Shown here piece by piece: positions 10,631 to 21,276 of a DNA stretch of 32,314 nucleotides (its first letter is position 1; every line of letters starts with the position of its first letter). The translations under genes and the position numbers were made by a program. Under the pieces are notes generated by a model. That model saw only the letters and a list, made by a program, of their open reading frames with translations. It was not told where the DNA came from and made no database searches. This DNA comes from Neolecta irregularis DAH-3 (taxonomy: Eukaryota > Ascomycota > Neolectomycetes > Neolectales > Neolectaceae): NCBI GenBank assembly GCA_001929475.1, contig LXFE01000148.1, positions 1 through 32,314 on the forward strand, read 5' to 3'.

Positions 10631-10856
10631 CTTGCGAGGTGGAGTGAGTGTTCGTGTTGGGCTTGACCAACCCCAATCTCATTAGTAACACAAAGACCAA
10701 GAAGATGATCTTGAAGGTTCTATCTAATCCACTTGTGAAGATCATTGGAATCCATGAGGCTTAATAAGGATACAACCATAAAAAAGCATTCTATGCTTTG
10801 TCCTAACCAAAACCTTTGGCTAGACCTTAAAAAAACCCCAACACCTTTCAACATAT

Positions 10857-11900
10857 TCAAACTCCATCAACGTATCTTTCCTCCACATTCCTGAAGAAAT
10901 CGTCTTTTCGTCGATCAGATGATCGCGGAACACTCGACTGTGATGAACTATCAACTATGTAATCTGCATGAGGCAAAGCTTTAGCAATATAAGTTATATC
11001 TCCATAGATGACATAGTACCTTCATCTGGTGATAACAGACCCATTTCATCAAGCGCATGGGGAAATTGTCCTTCATCTTTATCTGATGAGCAGGCTATAC
11101 TTTAGCATTCACACCATCCGAAACAGATATACTCGACTCTTCTCCCATCTCATGATTAGAACATGTCCTGAAATCACCTACTGCATCTAATGAATCAACT
11201 GAAGCCAAGGCGGCTTCAGACATCAAAAATGCATCTAAAGCATCATTTGCATAATCGAGTAAGCCCAACATACCGCTGGTCCTAGTTGTCATCTTGGTTA
11301 TCCCATCCCTCGGATTTAGGATTTCAAAGATCACGTCGTCCACTTGAACCAATTCGATTTTGCGTGACGGACTTTTAAAGAGATCCCTTCGTATCCGATC
11401 ATATTCAACATCTTGAAGTTTGCTATGGGTTGCTATTCAGTCAATCCATATGAATTCCGAGAGGGATACAAATGGGCGAAATCTGGGAATCAATTAAGGG
11501 TGCGGCTATCGAGGACTTTTCAAATTTGCTTTCCACAAATGTCGAATCTGCAGTATTTTCTTGCTTGAAATCTTTGTTCGATGAGGAGAATTTCTTTTGT
11601 AATTTCTCAAATCGAGTTTCGCGGAAGGGTGTATTGGTCACATTCGGTGGGAGTACTCGTTTCGACCCAGAAGTCCATCGCAAGAGCCCTGACTTCTTCC
11701 GGGTGAGAGTGTGATGACCAGTTCCTGAGACATTGCTGGGCGTTGATGTTTGACAAATGACCTGCCGCGGAGAACGGGTGGTCTCTATCGATTGGGAGGA
11801 GGGTAGAGCGGAACTGCTTTCAAGCTGGTGTCTGTTTCAGTCAGTTTTGGTCAATCGATGAGGGGATGGTGAAACACAAGAGAGGTGTGCCTACTTCATG
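10857..11900 (-). CDS. unidentified multi-exon gene, 5' end unresolved
   Basis: I do not recognise this protein. The 3' exons splice cleanly with short introns at 10979-11019 (41 nt), 11083-11114 (32), 11149-11181 (33) and 11433-11469 (37), staying in frame to a TGA at 10857-10859. The large exon 11470-11831 is serine/threonine-rich and basic (TRSPRQ, GHHTLTRKKSGLLRW, GSKRVLPPNVTNTPFRETRF, EKLQKKFSSSNKDF), suggesting a nuclear, possibly phosphorylated protein. The next exon has RIRRDLFKSPSRKIELVQVDDV then ILNPRDG; the tail is acidic (LDEMGLLSPDE) then VPRSSDRRKDDFFRNVEERY. Upstream, one or two exons between about 11878 and 12200 probably belong (intron 11832-11877 or longer), but no start could be fixed. 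A cell-cycle or chromatin role is only a guess from composition. Confidence 0.45.
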
Positions 11901-12325
11901 ATTCTGGCGACGTCGTTCGACCCAACTTAACAGAGCGCTAAAGAAGAGGAAGCTACGGAAAAGGGGCAAGTAGACATAAAGAGGCAAACAGCGAGGACAA
12001 GCGCCCGAATCGTCACTGGGAATCGAAATTAAAAGATGGATGTCATTCCCTAATCTCTCGCATATGAAATGACGGTGGGCTTGATGTGGCTTGCTTTGTA
12101 TTCGTATCTCCAAAACTATTTCTACATAAAGCTTGTCTAAATTTCCTGGTAGCATTGTTCGGTGTGGCATTGCTAATCAAAAATATGATTCAAAGGGATG
12201 GGCCAAGAGACCGATGGAGCATTTTAAGATCGACAAAATGTGGAGAACTAGGAAAGTGATCTGCACTTCGAGGCCAGCCTCCCGCCATTCCCAACCGCTC
12301 ATCCAATTATTCCAATCGAACAATT

Positions 12326-14255
12326 ATGCATCTGCCCGCATTACTTCAAGCCCTTCGCTCTCAAAAGAGACATCAGGCGCAGGAGGTCTCGCAGTATCGG
12401 TATGAATCAATGGATATGATCTCTCCCGTGGCGCGCCCACTTTTGCGAAAGCCAAAGCCCCGGGAAGAAGTTTGTCGCCTATCAACTTCCAAAAGTACGA
12501 GGTCCCTTTTGCCGGAGACGAAGGTGGAGAAGACAACGGAGCATGTTGGAGGACCGTGTTTAGCGAGGTGGGGTGCTGATGAGGATATCACGACATGGCG
12601 AGGTTACGTAAACGCTTACAAGCAGGTATGTCTCTGTTCTGTCTGCAATTTCAAATAAAAACGAATGAAATTCGTCTCCACGTAATCGCTGCGAGAAAAC
12701 CATGTGATGTATTGACATATTTATTTGGTTGGCTCTTTTAGAAGTCGCAAAAACATTGCTCTGTTTTCCGCAAATATTCGACACCCTAAATTTAGATTTC
12801 TGATATGAAATATTTGCCATAAAATTAAATTGCAAGGTTATACAAAGATCCTCGTATTCATCTCTTTTAAATTTCTTTCTTGATTGTAAATCATGTACTT
12901 ACTACTATTCAGGGCCGGTTAAACTTCTCGAATCCCCCCTTGCCACCCCCAGATATGCCACACATGAACTATTTTCCACCTCCTATACCTGATAATGAGA
13001 AGGAACGTCTGGCTGCATGACTCCCACTGATTCTTTCGAGTAATGAAAAAGGCCGTTCGTGCATACGACACCCCCCCTAATGCGGCCAACTTCCAAAGAA
13101 TTGTTTCTGCATTAAGAAAGTTATTCAATACTAATTTAGCATTTGTATCTCTAATCCATGATAAAAAAGCATTTGTGAAATCTCAAGTGGAATTTGGACT
13201 GTAATTGCTTCCTCCGGAACTTGGCTGATATGCTAGAGATGCCACAACCAGAGATATAACCTTTTGCGGTCATACAATTCTCGGTAGCGAACCTCTTGTT
13301 ATTCTAGATACACTTAAAGACTGGCGACTAAAAGGAAATCCTTTAGTGGTGGGTCCTCCTTACCTAAGATTCTACGCAGGATCTCCAATAATAACCCCTG
13401 TTTGTATTTTTTTGGGATTCTACTAAGGGCTAGGAAGGTTTTGCAATAGGGACGGTTTGTATATTAGATTTGAAGGCTCGCGAAAGCTTCTCTGCACAAG
13501 CTCGGCGTCAGCTATCTGAATTTGCTCGAATCGCTATGGATGAGATCATCAGACTTAAAGAACAAAATGCTTCTGCGATGTCAGCTTTACTGGACGATGA
13601 AATGGTATCTGGCGAAGCAGTGTTCAATGTCAATGGGAAGAAGTATAATATCCAATACAGCAGAACAGAGGAATTACAAGAAGAAACTTCCGAAAGTGTT
13701 TTGAAAGCACCGAACTACTCTTCTGCTAAGCCGGATAAAAGAACTTCGTCAGGAAGGACAATTCCCCATGAGCGAAATGCTTCGCAAAGCTCAAATAATC
13801 CGCAAAAGCACTCATCGCATCCACAAGCTGACAATGTCACTGAACAATTGAACGCCCTTGATATCGCTGTAGAACTTGTTTCTCAAACACTGAAATTGGA
13901 CCTGGTGTATATTGTGAAAGTGTCTCCCTCGCGAAATGTTTGTGAATGTAGCCTTCTAGTATCTCATGGTCTTTCCACTCCGCTTCCAGTATTTGACCCG
14001 ACTTTACACTTACGAGCCTTGAGATCAGATAATGGATTGGTTTACGAGAATCCGACCAACGAGGATCAAGTTTACAAAATAGGAGTTCTCGTTCCGGTGT
14101 GGAGGGAGGGCGAAGATAGAACGGAGTGTGTTAAGGGTGTCATACTTGCTGGATTTGCAAAATCTGGAAGATCAAAAGGATTTACACGGAAGGAAGTTAA
14201 TTATCTGAGGGATTTTGGACCATTGTATTCTTCTATATGGTCAGCCCTCACTTAG
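12326..14255 (+). CDS. fungal GAF-domain protein
   Basis: Five exons (12326-12625, 12913-13014, 13052-13200, 13237-13399, 13434-14255) give 511 aa. The basic N-terminus leads to ITTWRGYVNAYKQGRLNFSNPPLPPP and PHMNYFPPPIPDNE. A GAF domain follows: KERLAAVRAYDTPPNAANFQRI, FNTNLAFVSLIHDKKAFVKS, TTRDITFCGHTILGSEPLVI, LDTLKDWRLKGNPLVVGPPY, LRFYAGSPIITPEGFAIGTV, CILDLKARESFSAQARRQL, then a helix EFARIAMDEIIRLKEQ. The C-terminal third (about 360-511) is low-complexity then a possible second GAF-like fold (LDIAVELVSQTLKLDLVYIV). The GAF architecture resembles bacterial two-component sensors, but no kinase or cyclase domain follows. The ligand is unknown. Intron 12626-12912 is 287 nt, far longer than any other here; intron 13015-13051 has a GC donor (GCATGA). 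The start is the first in-frame ATG and could lie upstream. Confidence 0.85.
12626..12912 (+). other. unusually long intron (287 nt), possible RNA host
   Basis: The flanking exons join in phase (AYKQ then GRLNF) and the ends are GTATGT...CTATTCAG. Other introns in the window are mostly 32-54 nt. Inside, a C-box-like GTGATGT at about 12704 and a D-box CTGA at about 12799 lie some 95 nt apart, with only three or four terminal bases able to pair. This is weak evidence for a box C/D snoRNA. Confidence 0.25.
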
Positions 14256-14535
14256 ATTTTGAATATGATCGCTGAACTGCTTAAACAATATGTTTCATTG
14301 TAAATCTTTTCTAATTGTTCAATTGTTATCCACAGCTGAAAAGTGCATAAGCAAATCATCCCTATTGATTTGAAAGAATAGAAACAAGGTAGGAAGATAA
14401 GGGCAAGAGAGCACAACTATCAACAAGGAATAGGCTCTCTCGGAATATGTCTTTTGTTCAAAGTATTAGCCATACTAGTGGCAAATCCACCATTGCGAGA
14501 AGATCATAAATGCATTTCAGTTTGGTCTACTGCCA

Positions 14536-15940
14536 CTAGAACTGCCACTCGCTACTCTGTTTCCTTCCCATACGAGGCCTTTAAGATGTTAGTAGGTATT
14601 TTCAGGGTGCTCTCATACTTGGCGACAGGAACCTGTTCATCGTCATCTCCAAAGCCCCAGTTTGGGCGTAATGCATTTGTGGCAGCTAGTTTCTGTTTTA
14701 TCGGCAGGGGAATTTCCTCGCCATTGCCCCAGTGTGAAACCAAATGCTCAAGTTGAGGTTTTTTTATTTGAGTTTGCTCTGGAGTTCCCGCAAAGTCAAA
14801 GTGAGATAAGTTTTTGCGGGCATTACTCGCTAATCCCGAGCCTTGTTCTGTCTTGGGTGCTATTGTTGGCTCGTCATCGTTGAAAGAAAAGTTTCTCTCT
14901 GCATCCCTGCGAGATTCTTTCGTAGGGGGAATTTTGGTAGCCGGGGTATCTTCGCCCCAGAGATTAAATTTTCCAGTTGCTGTTCGACTAGCGACTCCGC
15001 CGCGAGCACCTTTGAACAAAGTATCTCGTTCATCCTGAGCGGACTTTTCGTCTGGTGTACCGAACTGAAACCCGTCCGAGATATCTTGTCCTCGCCGAGA
15101 CAACTTGACAGGTTCTGGATCTTCTGGATGGATCGAGAAGCTCTGCTGGGGTGCTGCAGCACCACCCTTACTTCTGCGTTGTGGAGTAGGTGCAGGGGTG
15201 TTCTCATTAGGAAACAGATCTTCGTATGGGCGGGGTGGTGGACGGGCAATCTCTGCTGATTTGACGATGGCTTCTTGCCGGACGTGAGGTTCTTTGGGAG
15301 CATCGTCGAATAGTTGAAGAGTTCTACGAGGATCAGGCGTCGGATGAAGGTGTTCAGATTTAGTTTTTCTTTGGATCGGAGGAGCCACTTAAACGCGTTA
15401 GAAACCCTGCAGAGAAAAAAGAATCAAGCGACCTCCTCTCAAAAGAGCCATGGATTGTTCCTTGCCTGTAATTGGCCAGGCGTTTCCTCTAGTTCCAATA
15501 ATGCCGATTTGCTTCAACACGGTTGCTTGATCCCAGAAAATCCTGATAGCGCGAATTTTCATGTCTTCAAATATCACAACATGTACCTACGGTCAGAGTT
15601 TAGCATCCATCTCAGATGATTGAAAGAAGGGCAGATTTACCATTGGCAAATCGACTTTTTGATCGCGACAAAAATTCTCCTCTAAACCAGGAAGCATCCA
15701 TCCCCCGCTATTTTTGAAATGAATCTGAGCATTGGACTCTAGGACGAGAGAGTTCGAGCCAATGTGAGTTGAAGTGATTTCATCAGTGCTTTCCAATTCC
15801 GTGCTGGAATTGATGATATGTTTGAGAATATCGTCCGGGCCACTCAAATATAGGCAAGTGGGAATGTAAATCAAGGTTGCTTGATCATGGAGATATTGCG
15901 CCTTTGGCGACTTGAGGAAAAGCCTATACATATCGTTCAT
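14536..15940 (-). CDS. fungal NTF2-like domain protein with aromatic-motif tail
   Basis: Four exons (15940-15641, 15586-15433, 15387-14619, 14578-14536) give 421 aa. Residues 1 to about 150 form an NTF2-like fold: MNDMYRLFLKSPKAQYLHDQ, LIYIPTCLYLSGPDDILKHI, SNSLVLESNAQIHF, GGWMLPGLEENF, VDLPMVHVVIFEDMKIRAIR, IFWDQATVLKQIGIIGTRGN, WPITGKEQ. The rest is a long disordered tail with spaced aromatic/acidic motifs (RPPPRPYEDLF, GFQFGTPDE, KFNLWGEDTP, ERNFSFNDDEP, GSGLASNARKN, SHFDFAGTPE, HWGNGEE, NWGFGDDDE) and a final WQF. I recall similar two-part proteins of unknown function in other fungi. The tail motifs may be short docking sites. Introns are 40, 45 and 54 nt; the last sits in the NTF2 part and is the longest apart from the GAF-gene outlier. 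Confidence 0.8.
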
Positions 15941-16657
15941 TGCGCCGGGGGGAAGTAGATTGATGATTGGGAAAGAGGGGGCGATGGTGTTTCTCAAAAC
16001 ATCAACCAGTTAGGCAGCGCTTGGACCGCACAGGGCCTCCCCCATTTTGACTGTTTAGAATTTACAGAACATCAACCTAGCCACGTGTTTAGTGACTGGT
16101 GGCGAGGCACAGTAAATAAATTCCGTGAAATGACAATAAAGGCAGTCTATGGTAGAAACTGAGTTGAGGGAAGAGGGACACTCCTCTATTCACATATCTT
16201 TTATAATTTCCTTTCCAGTCAAGGTCTATCATAAGACGGGTACTTGTTGAGCACCTAGGACGGTATTTCGAATAAATTGAGTGCTGTTAATTGCTCCAAT
16301 CACGTATTTCGTCCAGTTTGCGAAGCACTCGCTAGATTGAGAATGATCATTCAGTGATTTTTGGCAGATAGCTACCATTGGATATTGTCAAGGTAATGAC
16401 GAAGGTATTGGAGGTGGTGACGGGATTTGGAAGCTATCAAAATAAGGCTAGTGAGGTTGTTCTGCTTGATATCAATTGTTGAGAGCTGAGAGTCCTGAAG
16501 CGAAATATCGAAGCAACCTAACTGTTCAACTCTGAAGAAGCTCGTACGATCAAGGCATAGTGTGTCACGGCACGTCCTGTGCTCAATCATCGAAGCAGGG
16601 TTAACCAGCAGAGATGGCATCAACAGGGTTTTCAATATATGCATGTTCGGGAATTTA
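15941..16657. other. intergenic, about 700 bp
   Basis: This stretch lies between the NTF2-like gene's start and the RPN10 stop, both on the minus strand. The minus-strand reading to 16372 is only read-through past an RPN10 intron and stop in another frame. Nothing else was recognised; it presumably holds the RPN10 3' UTR and the promoter of the NTF2-like gene. Confidence 0.5.
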
Positions 16658-17572
16658 TCATTTATTGTCAACCTGCATCTTGCGGTCTTCCTCTTCCTTC
16701 TTCCGTTCACCTGCTTCCTTACAGTTAACGTATATTCCAGAAGGAGACAAACCTGCCTAGCCTTTTCTTCTTCCATGCTCATTTTTAATGCCAAGGCCAA
16801 CTCAGGATCCAGACTAGGATCGACTCCAAACTCAAACTGTTCACCACTGCCGCTAGCAGCAACACCTCCAACTTCCCCATCTCCACCTAGAATCGTACTT
16901 CCAAGGAGCATATCGCTCAATAAATGTGGGCCAGGCGGGATTGTAACTAGATGGCTGTTCTCTGCACTGTTGATGTTTTGGATGAAAGCTTCGACTTTCT
17001 CTTCATTGGTCGAGTCCTCGCCAAAACTTATAATATCGACTGATATGTTATTTTTCTTCAGTTTTTTAGCGAGTTTGACTAAATCTTTTGTATCTTCTGA
17101 AATTGGAGAAGCGGTCAAAACGACAATCCGTTGCCGTTGATTCTTGTTTTCACGGTGTTTCAAAGCTAGCTATGAATATCAGACATTGAGCTATGGGGAG
17201 GTCTACTTGAGCAATCTGAATCGCAGTTGTAAAGTGGCACGATTCTGATATCTTCACATCATGTAAAGCCGCCAAAATAGCTCCAAAGTCCGTTGTTAAC
17301 GTTGATTTTACTTCTGGGCTGATATTCATTAGCACAATTGCCCGAGCTCAACCCACGCTACCTTTTCCCAGCCATAGTCATTATGCCCACTGCATTCTCA
17401 GGATTTGCCTGTGTCTTTGCATTGAATAGTAAATGAACAGCCGATAGTTGAGCCTCGAACCTAGTCGGTGTATAATCCCCATTCCGCATGAATTCGGAAT
17501 TATCTATGCTATTGGTTAGGACTTTGTCTAAACTAAAGCATCGAACATGATCATTGTAGCTTCTAACACCAT
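16658..17572 (-). CDS. RPN10: 26S proteasome regulatory subunit RPN10 (ubiquitin receptor)
   Basis: Rpn10 sits between the base and lid of the proteasome and captures ubiquitin chains. Five exons (17572-17547, 17508-17362, 17318-17207, 17169-16753, 16717-16658) give 253 aa. The VWA domain runs from MVLEATMIIIDNSEFMRNGD through FEAQLSAVHLLFNAKTQANP, EVKSTLTTDFGAILAALHDV, KHRENKNQRQRIVVLTASPI to about 190. A single UIM follows (DPELALALKMSMEEEKARQ). The protein ends shortly after it (ERKKEEDRKMQVDNK), so it has one UIM and a short tail, as in yeast and unlike animal S5a. Introns are 38, 43, 37 and 35 nt. A 232-bp gap separates its start from the divergent borealin-like gene. Confidence 0.95.
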
Positions 17573-17804
17573 CCTGAAGAGATCCTGTAAAGTTGAGCTG
17601 AGATGAAGTTTGATTCAGTCAGAGCTTGCGTATGAAATCTAGGGAATATTGAACCACCCAAATATTTCAAAACATATTACCTAGCAAAACTACTTAAAGT
17701 TTTCAGAAATAATTATTCTATGGTTTTCCCGTGTATGTTATAGGATAATATTTTGACCGCGCAGTTCACCCAACTAGCGATCAAATATCAACACACTCCT
17801 TCAC

Positions 17805-18098
17805 ATGACAAGGCAACGCCCATCACAAGTCCTTCGTCAACAGAGTATGTTTCTCATTGATTTGTATTGAAAATCCAGTCAATACCCGAATTGCGACATT
17901 ACAGACACATTCCCAGTTGATTCAACATGCACTCCGTCTGCGTATTGAGAAACGGATAGCAGCCATCCCTGAAGAAATTAGAAATAAGCCACTTAGAGAA
18001 GTAATTAAGATAGTCAAGGTATAGATTTATCGTAACGACTTCTTGATCAGCTAGAATGGACGGAAGAAGAGACTGAAGAACTAGTTCTCCAGAATTGA
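17805..18098 (+). CDS. borealin/Nbl1-like small protein (tentative)
   Basis: Three exons (17805-17844, 17879-18018, 18051-18098) with introns of 34 and 32 nt give a 75-aa protein: MTRQRPSQVLRQQINTRIAT, then LQTHSQLIQHALRLRIEKRI, AAIPEEIRNKPLREVIKIVK and an acidic end (LEWTEEETEELVLQN). The pattern of a helix, then a second helix with R-x-R-I-E-x-RI-x-x-IP-x-x-[IL]R, resembles the N-terminal helical hairpin of borealin and its yeast counterpart Nbl1, which holds the chromosomal passenger complex together by binding survivin and INCENP. Length also matches Nbl1 (about 73 aa). The match rests on a short motif, so it could be another small helical protein. The start is the only ATG that keeps both introns in phase. 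Confidence 0.5.
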
Positions 18099-19043
18099 TC
18101 GATTCAGTAATGTGGGCGTTCAAATGGATTTTTGATTGATTTTTGACATTGGATTGATGTATCTGTGTGAAGCTATTGAATATTTTTTGTAAGACAATCC
18201 AACGAGTTGTGCGTCGCAAAATCTTTTACGAGTTGTCTTCTAGGTTGCTGCATACGCTTCTTGAGTACTCTTAGTGAACTCAATCGGGCCAAAATTCTCT
18301 TCGAATATCCCTGTATGATTAATGTCTATAAAATGAGATTGATAGCATGATCAGCCTATATTCAAATCACAAGGTAGATTTCCCTTTCTCGGAGCAGATT
18401 CGAGGCAATAAACGAAAAACTATATCAATTAATCAATTAATCAATGAAAGTCCATAGACGAATAGGAATCTCAATTGCCAATTTTGAGATCCTATAAGAT
18501 TTTGAATTAACGAGACATTTAGGATGATGTCAACGCTCACTGTTTTTACAATTCAGTACAAAAATATATCAAACTTGTAGTTGCAGAAGTCAATCAGTCT
18601 ACCAGTCAATCATCTATATCAATCAAAAGATTTAAATAATTCGTCAATAGAAATGGCTTTCAGTCCTCCGAGCCGATTATGCTTGAACTGCACCAGCAAA
18701 CCAACATAGGCCCAAATTGTATATATTTATTTGAAATAATTCCGGAAATCAAAACCCTCAGGCAAGCTTGAATGATATGGAATAGTTACTGAGTCAAGAG
18801 AATTAACCTCTTTCGAAGTGAATTCCTTTCTCAGATAACTAAGTGTATTCTTCCTCTTCTGAACGTCTAGAACTCCTGGTAAGAATTATCACATTTGACA
18901 GACTCGATAAATTTTCTCAAAAAGCGACACGATGAGTAATCGACTTGATTGCAGAGCAGTATGAAACAGTCTTCGACAATTAAAATAATGCAGTCAAAAT
19001 TAAATAACTTGACCCGAAAGACCAGGTTTGTCTATGTAGCCGT
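18099..19043. other. AT-rich intergenic region, about 950 bp
   Basis: This lies between the 3' ends of the borealin-like and threonine aldolase genes (convergent). It contains TCAATTAATCAATTAATCAA at about 18424 and several TCAATCA words. The minus-strand reading at 17899-18219 is mostly antisense of the borealin-like gene. No gene recognised. Confidence 0.5.
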
Positions 19044-20228
19044 CTATTGTCTCTTTAAGCTTCCATAACCTGAACCGACACTGTCGATTCTTGATGTACG
19101 CTGTATCTCTATGGCGCTGTTGCCTCCAAAACCTTTATGGCCACCTCGAGCACATCTTCGAAGGACGTTCTTTAATTTGTCAATTGCATCTTCGGATATT
19201 TGATGATGCATAACAATCCTTCCGTTGCCCAGTTTAATACCTGCTTTCTTTGCTTCCTTGTCAATTTCATTAAAGTCCGGATAACGAAGCAATATCATAT
19301 TTGTTTGGACGGGAAGGAGAAGCTCGTATCCTAGATCTGCAATGTAATTACTCAAGGCAAGAGTAATCTCGTGGGTTCGTTGTAGAGTCGGGAAGATGTT
19401 GTCGTATGCTGCCCGAGCTGCAGCAGCGAGTAAACCACTCTACGGATGTCAGCTGAAGAATTCTAGAGATGAATGCATACCTGACGAACTCCACCGCCAA
19501 TAGCCTTACGATACCATCTCGCCATTTTTATTGTTTCTTCATCGCCAAGAATGACGCTTCCATACGGCGCTCCCAGGCCTTTCGAGAAGCAGACAGAAAT
19601 TGTGTCTACATGTTTTGCGTATTCAGAGAGGCTGACTTTAGAGGCAACACTGGCATTCCATAGCCTCGCTCCGTCTAGATGAACCTTGATGCCATGGTCC
19701 TTTGCAAGCTTGGATATCTCAATAAGATCTTCAATCGGCAATATAGTTCCGTTGAGAGTATTTTCCAAGCTGATTATCTTTGTGGGGGCTGTATGAATAT
19801 CCTCCAGCACAATGCCACGTTTGATATCTTCAAGGGTCAAATGGATTCCGTTTTCAGGAAAAACAGGAGTGAGCATTGCACTGCTTAGAAGCCCCACGCC
19901 ATTCGCTTCCCACGCATATACATGTGCTCTCTTATCGCAGATAATTGAGTATGGGCCCCGGGGCTCAAGGCTCTTTAAGCTCAGTTGGTTGCCCATTGTT
20001 CCACTGGCCACAAACAGAGCGGCAGGCTTCTGGAACAGGTCGGCGATAAACGCCTGGAAGCTGTTTGTCGCGTGGGATTCGTGGTATACATCGTCTCCGT
20101 GACTAAGGGCCTGCGCAAGAGCCGCTAGCATTTCTGCAGTCGGGGTTGTGACTGTATCGCCTGAAGAACGGGTCAGCGTAGGACGGTCAGGGCAAGGCGC
20201 GCGCACTTCTAAAATCGTGGGAAGCCAT
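19044..20228 (-). CDS. GLY1: L-threonine aldolase (PLP-dependent)
   Basis: Gly1 cleaves threonine to glycine and acetaldehyde. Three exons (20228-20207, 20160-19481, 19439-19044) give 365 aa. The N-terminus MASHDFRSDTVTTPTAEML is canonical only after removal of the 46-nt intron 20161-20206, which splits the DFRSDTVT motif. Then GDDVYHESHATNSFQ, AALFVASGTMGNQLSLKS, CDKRAHVYAWEANGV, ISLENTLNGTILP, KVHLDGARLWNASVAS, and CFSKGLGAPYGS with the PLP-binding lysine. RKAIGGGVRQ and SGLLAAAARAAYDNI are joined across a 41-nt intron, and QTNMILLRYPDF follows. The C-terminus has a basic, glycine-rich extension (RRCARGGHKGFGG). The 5' region (20150-20620) is GC-rich; the promoter is the 220 bp below the F-box gene stop. 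Confidence 0.96.
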
Positions 20229-20448
20229 CGCGCTTGCCGCAGGCGACTGGTTGCTCGGCAACTGGCGGGGGCAGAAATATGCTCTCGGAGCAGTGGGCGG
20301 TAGTTTGGGGCGAGTCGCGGCTGAGGCGACAGTGCGGCGCTGGAGCATCCGAGCAAGAGCAGAGCGGGGCAGTTTGCCCGGCCAATTTCGGTACGCTAGA
20401 CCTGTCACAAGGTAAATATTGCGTCCACGTGGTCTCTTGACGGGCCAG

Positions 20449-21276
20449 CTACAAACAACCCAGTGCCCCGCCATCCCGCCCAGTACTGGGCAACGGTGTT
20501 TCCAGCATGGCGCCCGAGCTGCAGTAGTCTTCCCGCAGAATGGCCTCCCAGATTTCCGCCGCTCTTTCCACTATGTCGTCTTCGCCTTTAGCGCTCAAAA
20601 TACCTGCAATCGCACTTAAACACAACCGCTCATGAAGCAAAAAATACACATATGGCGAAGCAGGGATCATGGATCGCTTGCGATGTGGAAGTGCCGGAAG
20701 TGCTGCCCCATGAGGCCGAAGCGTCATGTCGATTCGCTTGAAGATTTCAGGCGTGATATACCGATCCCGCAAGTTCAGATATATCCTATTCTCCCAACAG
20801 AATCTTCGATTTTGGAGCTCCTGTCTAACAACACATGGCTTGGAGATCTCGACGAGACGTCGAAGAAATGTTGACGACATTACAATACATCCGTTTCGGA
20901 TAATGTGTGCTGTAGGACCGTTTTCAATTTCATCGGCCAGAACATCGAGATACGTCAGAAAGCTTTGATCTTGACTTTGGAGCGCGGCGGCGATTTGCGA
21001 TGTCATATCCAATACTGAATAGAGAAAGGCAATGTACGCCATCGAGATCGTTTTAGCCTTTGGCCGAAACACATCGGATACTAAACGTAAACATGGACTC
21101 TGATCAACCTCGAGGAAAAATCGCTTGTTGAGAAGGGAATCGTAACAAGATAAAACCGTCAACGACAGCAATCGAGAAACCCGATAAACATTTACGATAC
21201 TTCGAATATCTGTATAGCGCAATATCTGGGTAAGCAGCTCTGTAGGAATCTTGGAGAAAACGTCGGGTCGAGACAT
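20449..21276 (-). CDS. F-box protein
   Basis: This single-exon gene of 275 aa has an N-terminal F-box (VFSKIPTELLTQILRYTDIR, then SIVNVYRVSRLL, about residues 6-40). Such proteins link substrates to the SKP1-cullin ubiquitin ligase. The remainder is mainly helical (AKTISMAYIAFLYSVLDMTS, TYLDVLADEIENGPTAHIIR, ENRIYLNLRDRYITPEIF) with no WD40 or leucine-rich repeats I can recognise. The start ATG at 21276 lies just before the F-box. It is one of the few intronless genes here. The last part overlaps a GC-rich stretch shared with the GLY1 promoter. The substrate is unknown. Confidence 0.75.
   Translation of the reverse strand: MSRPDVFSKIPTELLTQILRYTDIRSIVNVYRVSRLLSLTVLSCYDSLLNKRFFLEVDQSPCLRLVSDVFRPKAKTISMAYIAFLYSVLDMTSQIAAALQSQDQSFLTYLDVLADEIENGPTAHIIRNGCIVMSSTFLRRLVEISKPCVVRQELQNRRFCWENRIYLNLRDRYITPEIFKRIDMTLRPHGAALPALPHRKRSMIPASPYVYFLLHERLCLSAIAGILSAKGEDDIVERAAEIWEAILREDYCSSGAMLETPLPSTGRDGGALGCL

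Noticed and set aside
12324-12591. Minus-strand ORFs that look coding (for example SSPPSSPAKGTSYFWKLI)
   Set aside because: They are antisense to the GAF gene's first exon, which continues in frame into a conserved exon.
16372-16657. C-terminal extension of RPN10
   Set aside because: It arises only by reading through the 35-nt intron 16718-16752 in the wrong frame; the spliced frame stops at 16658.
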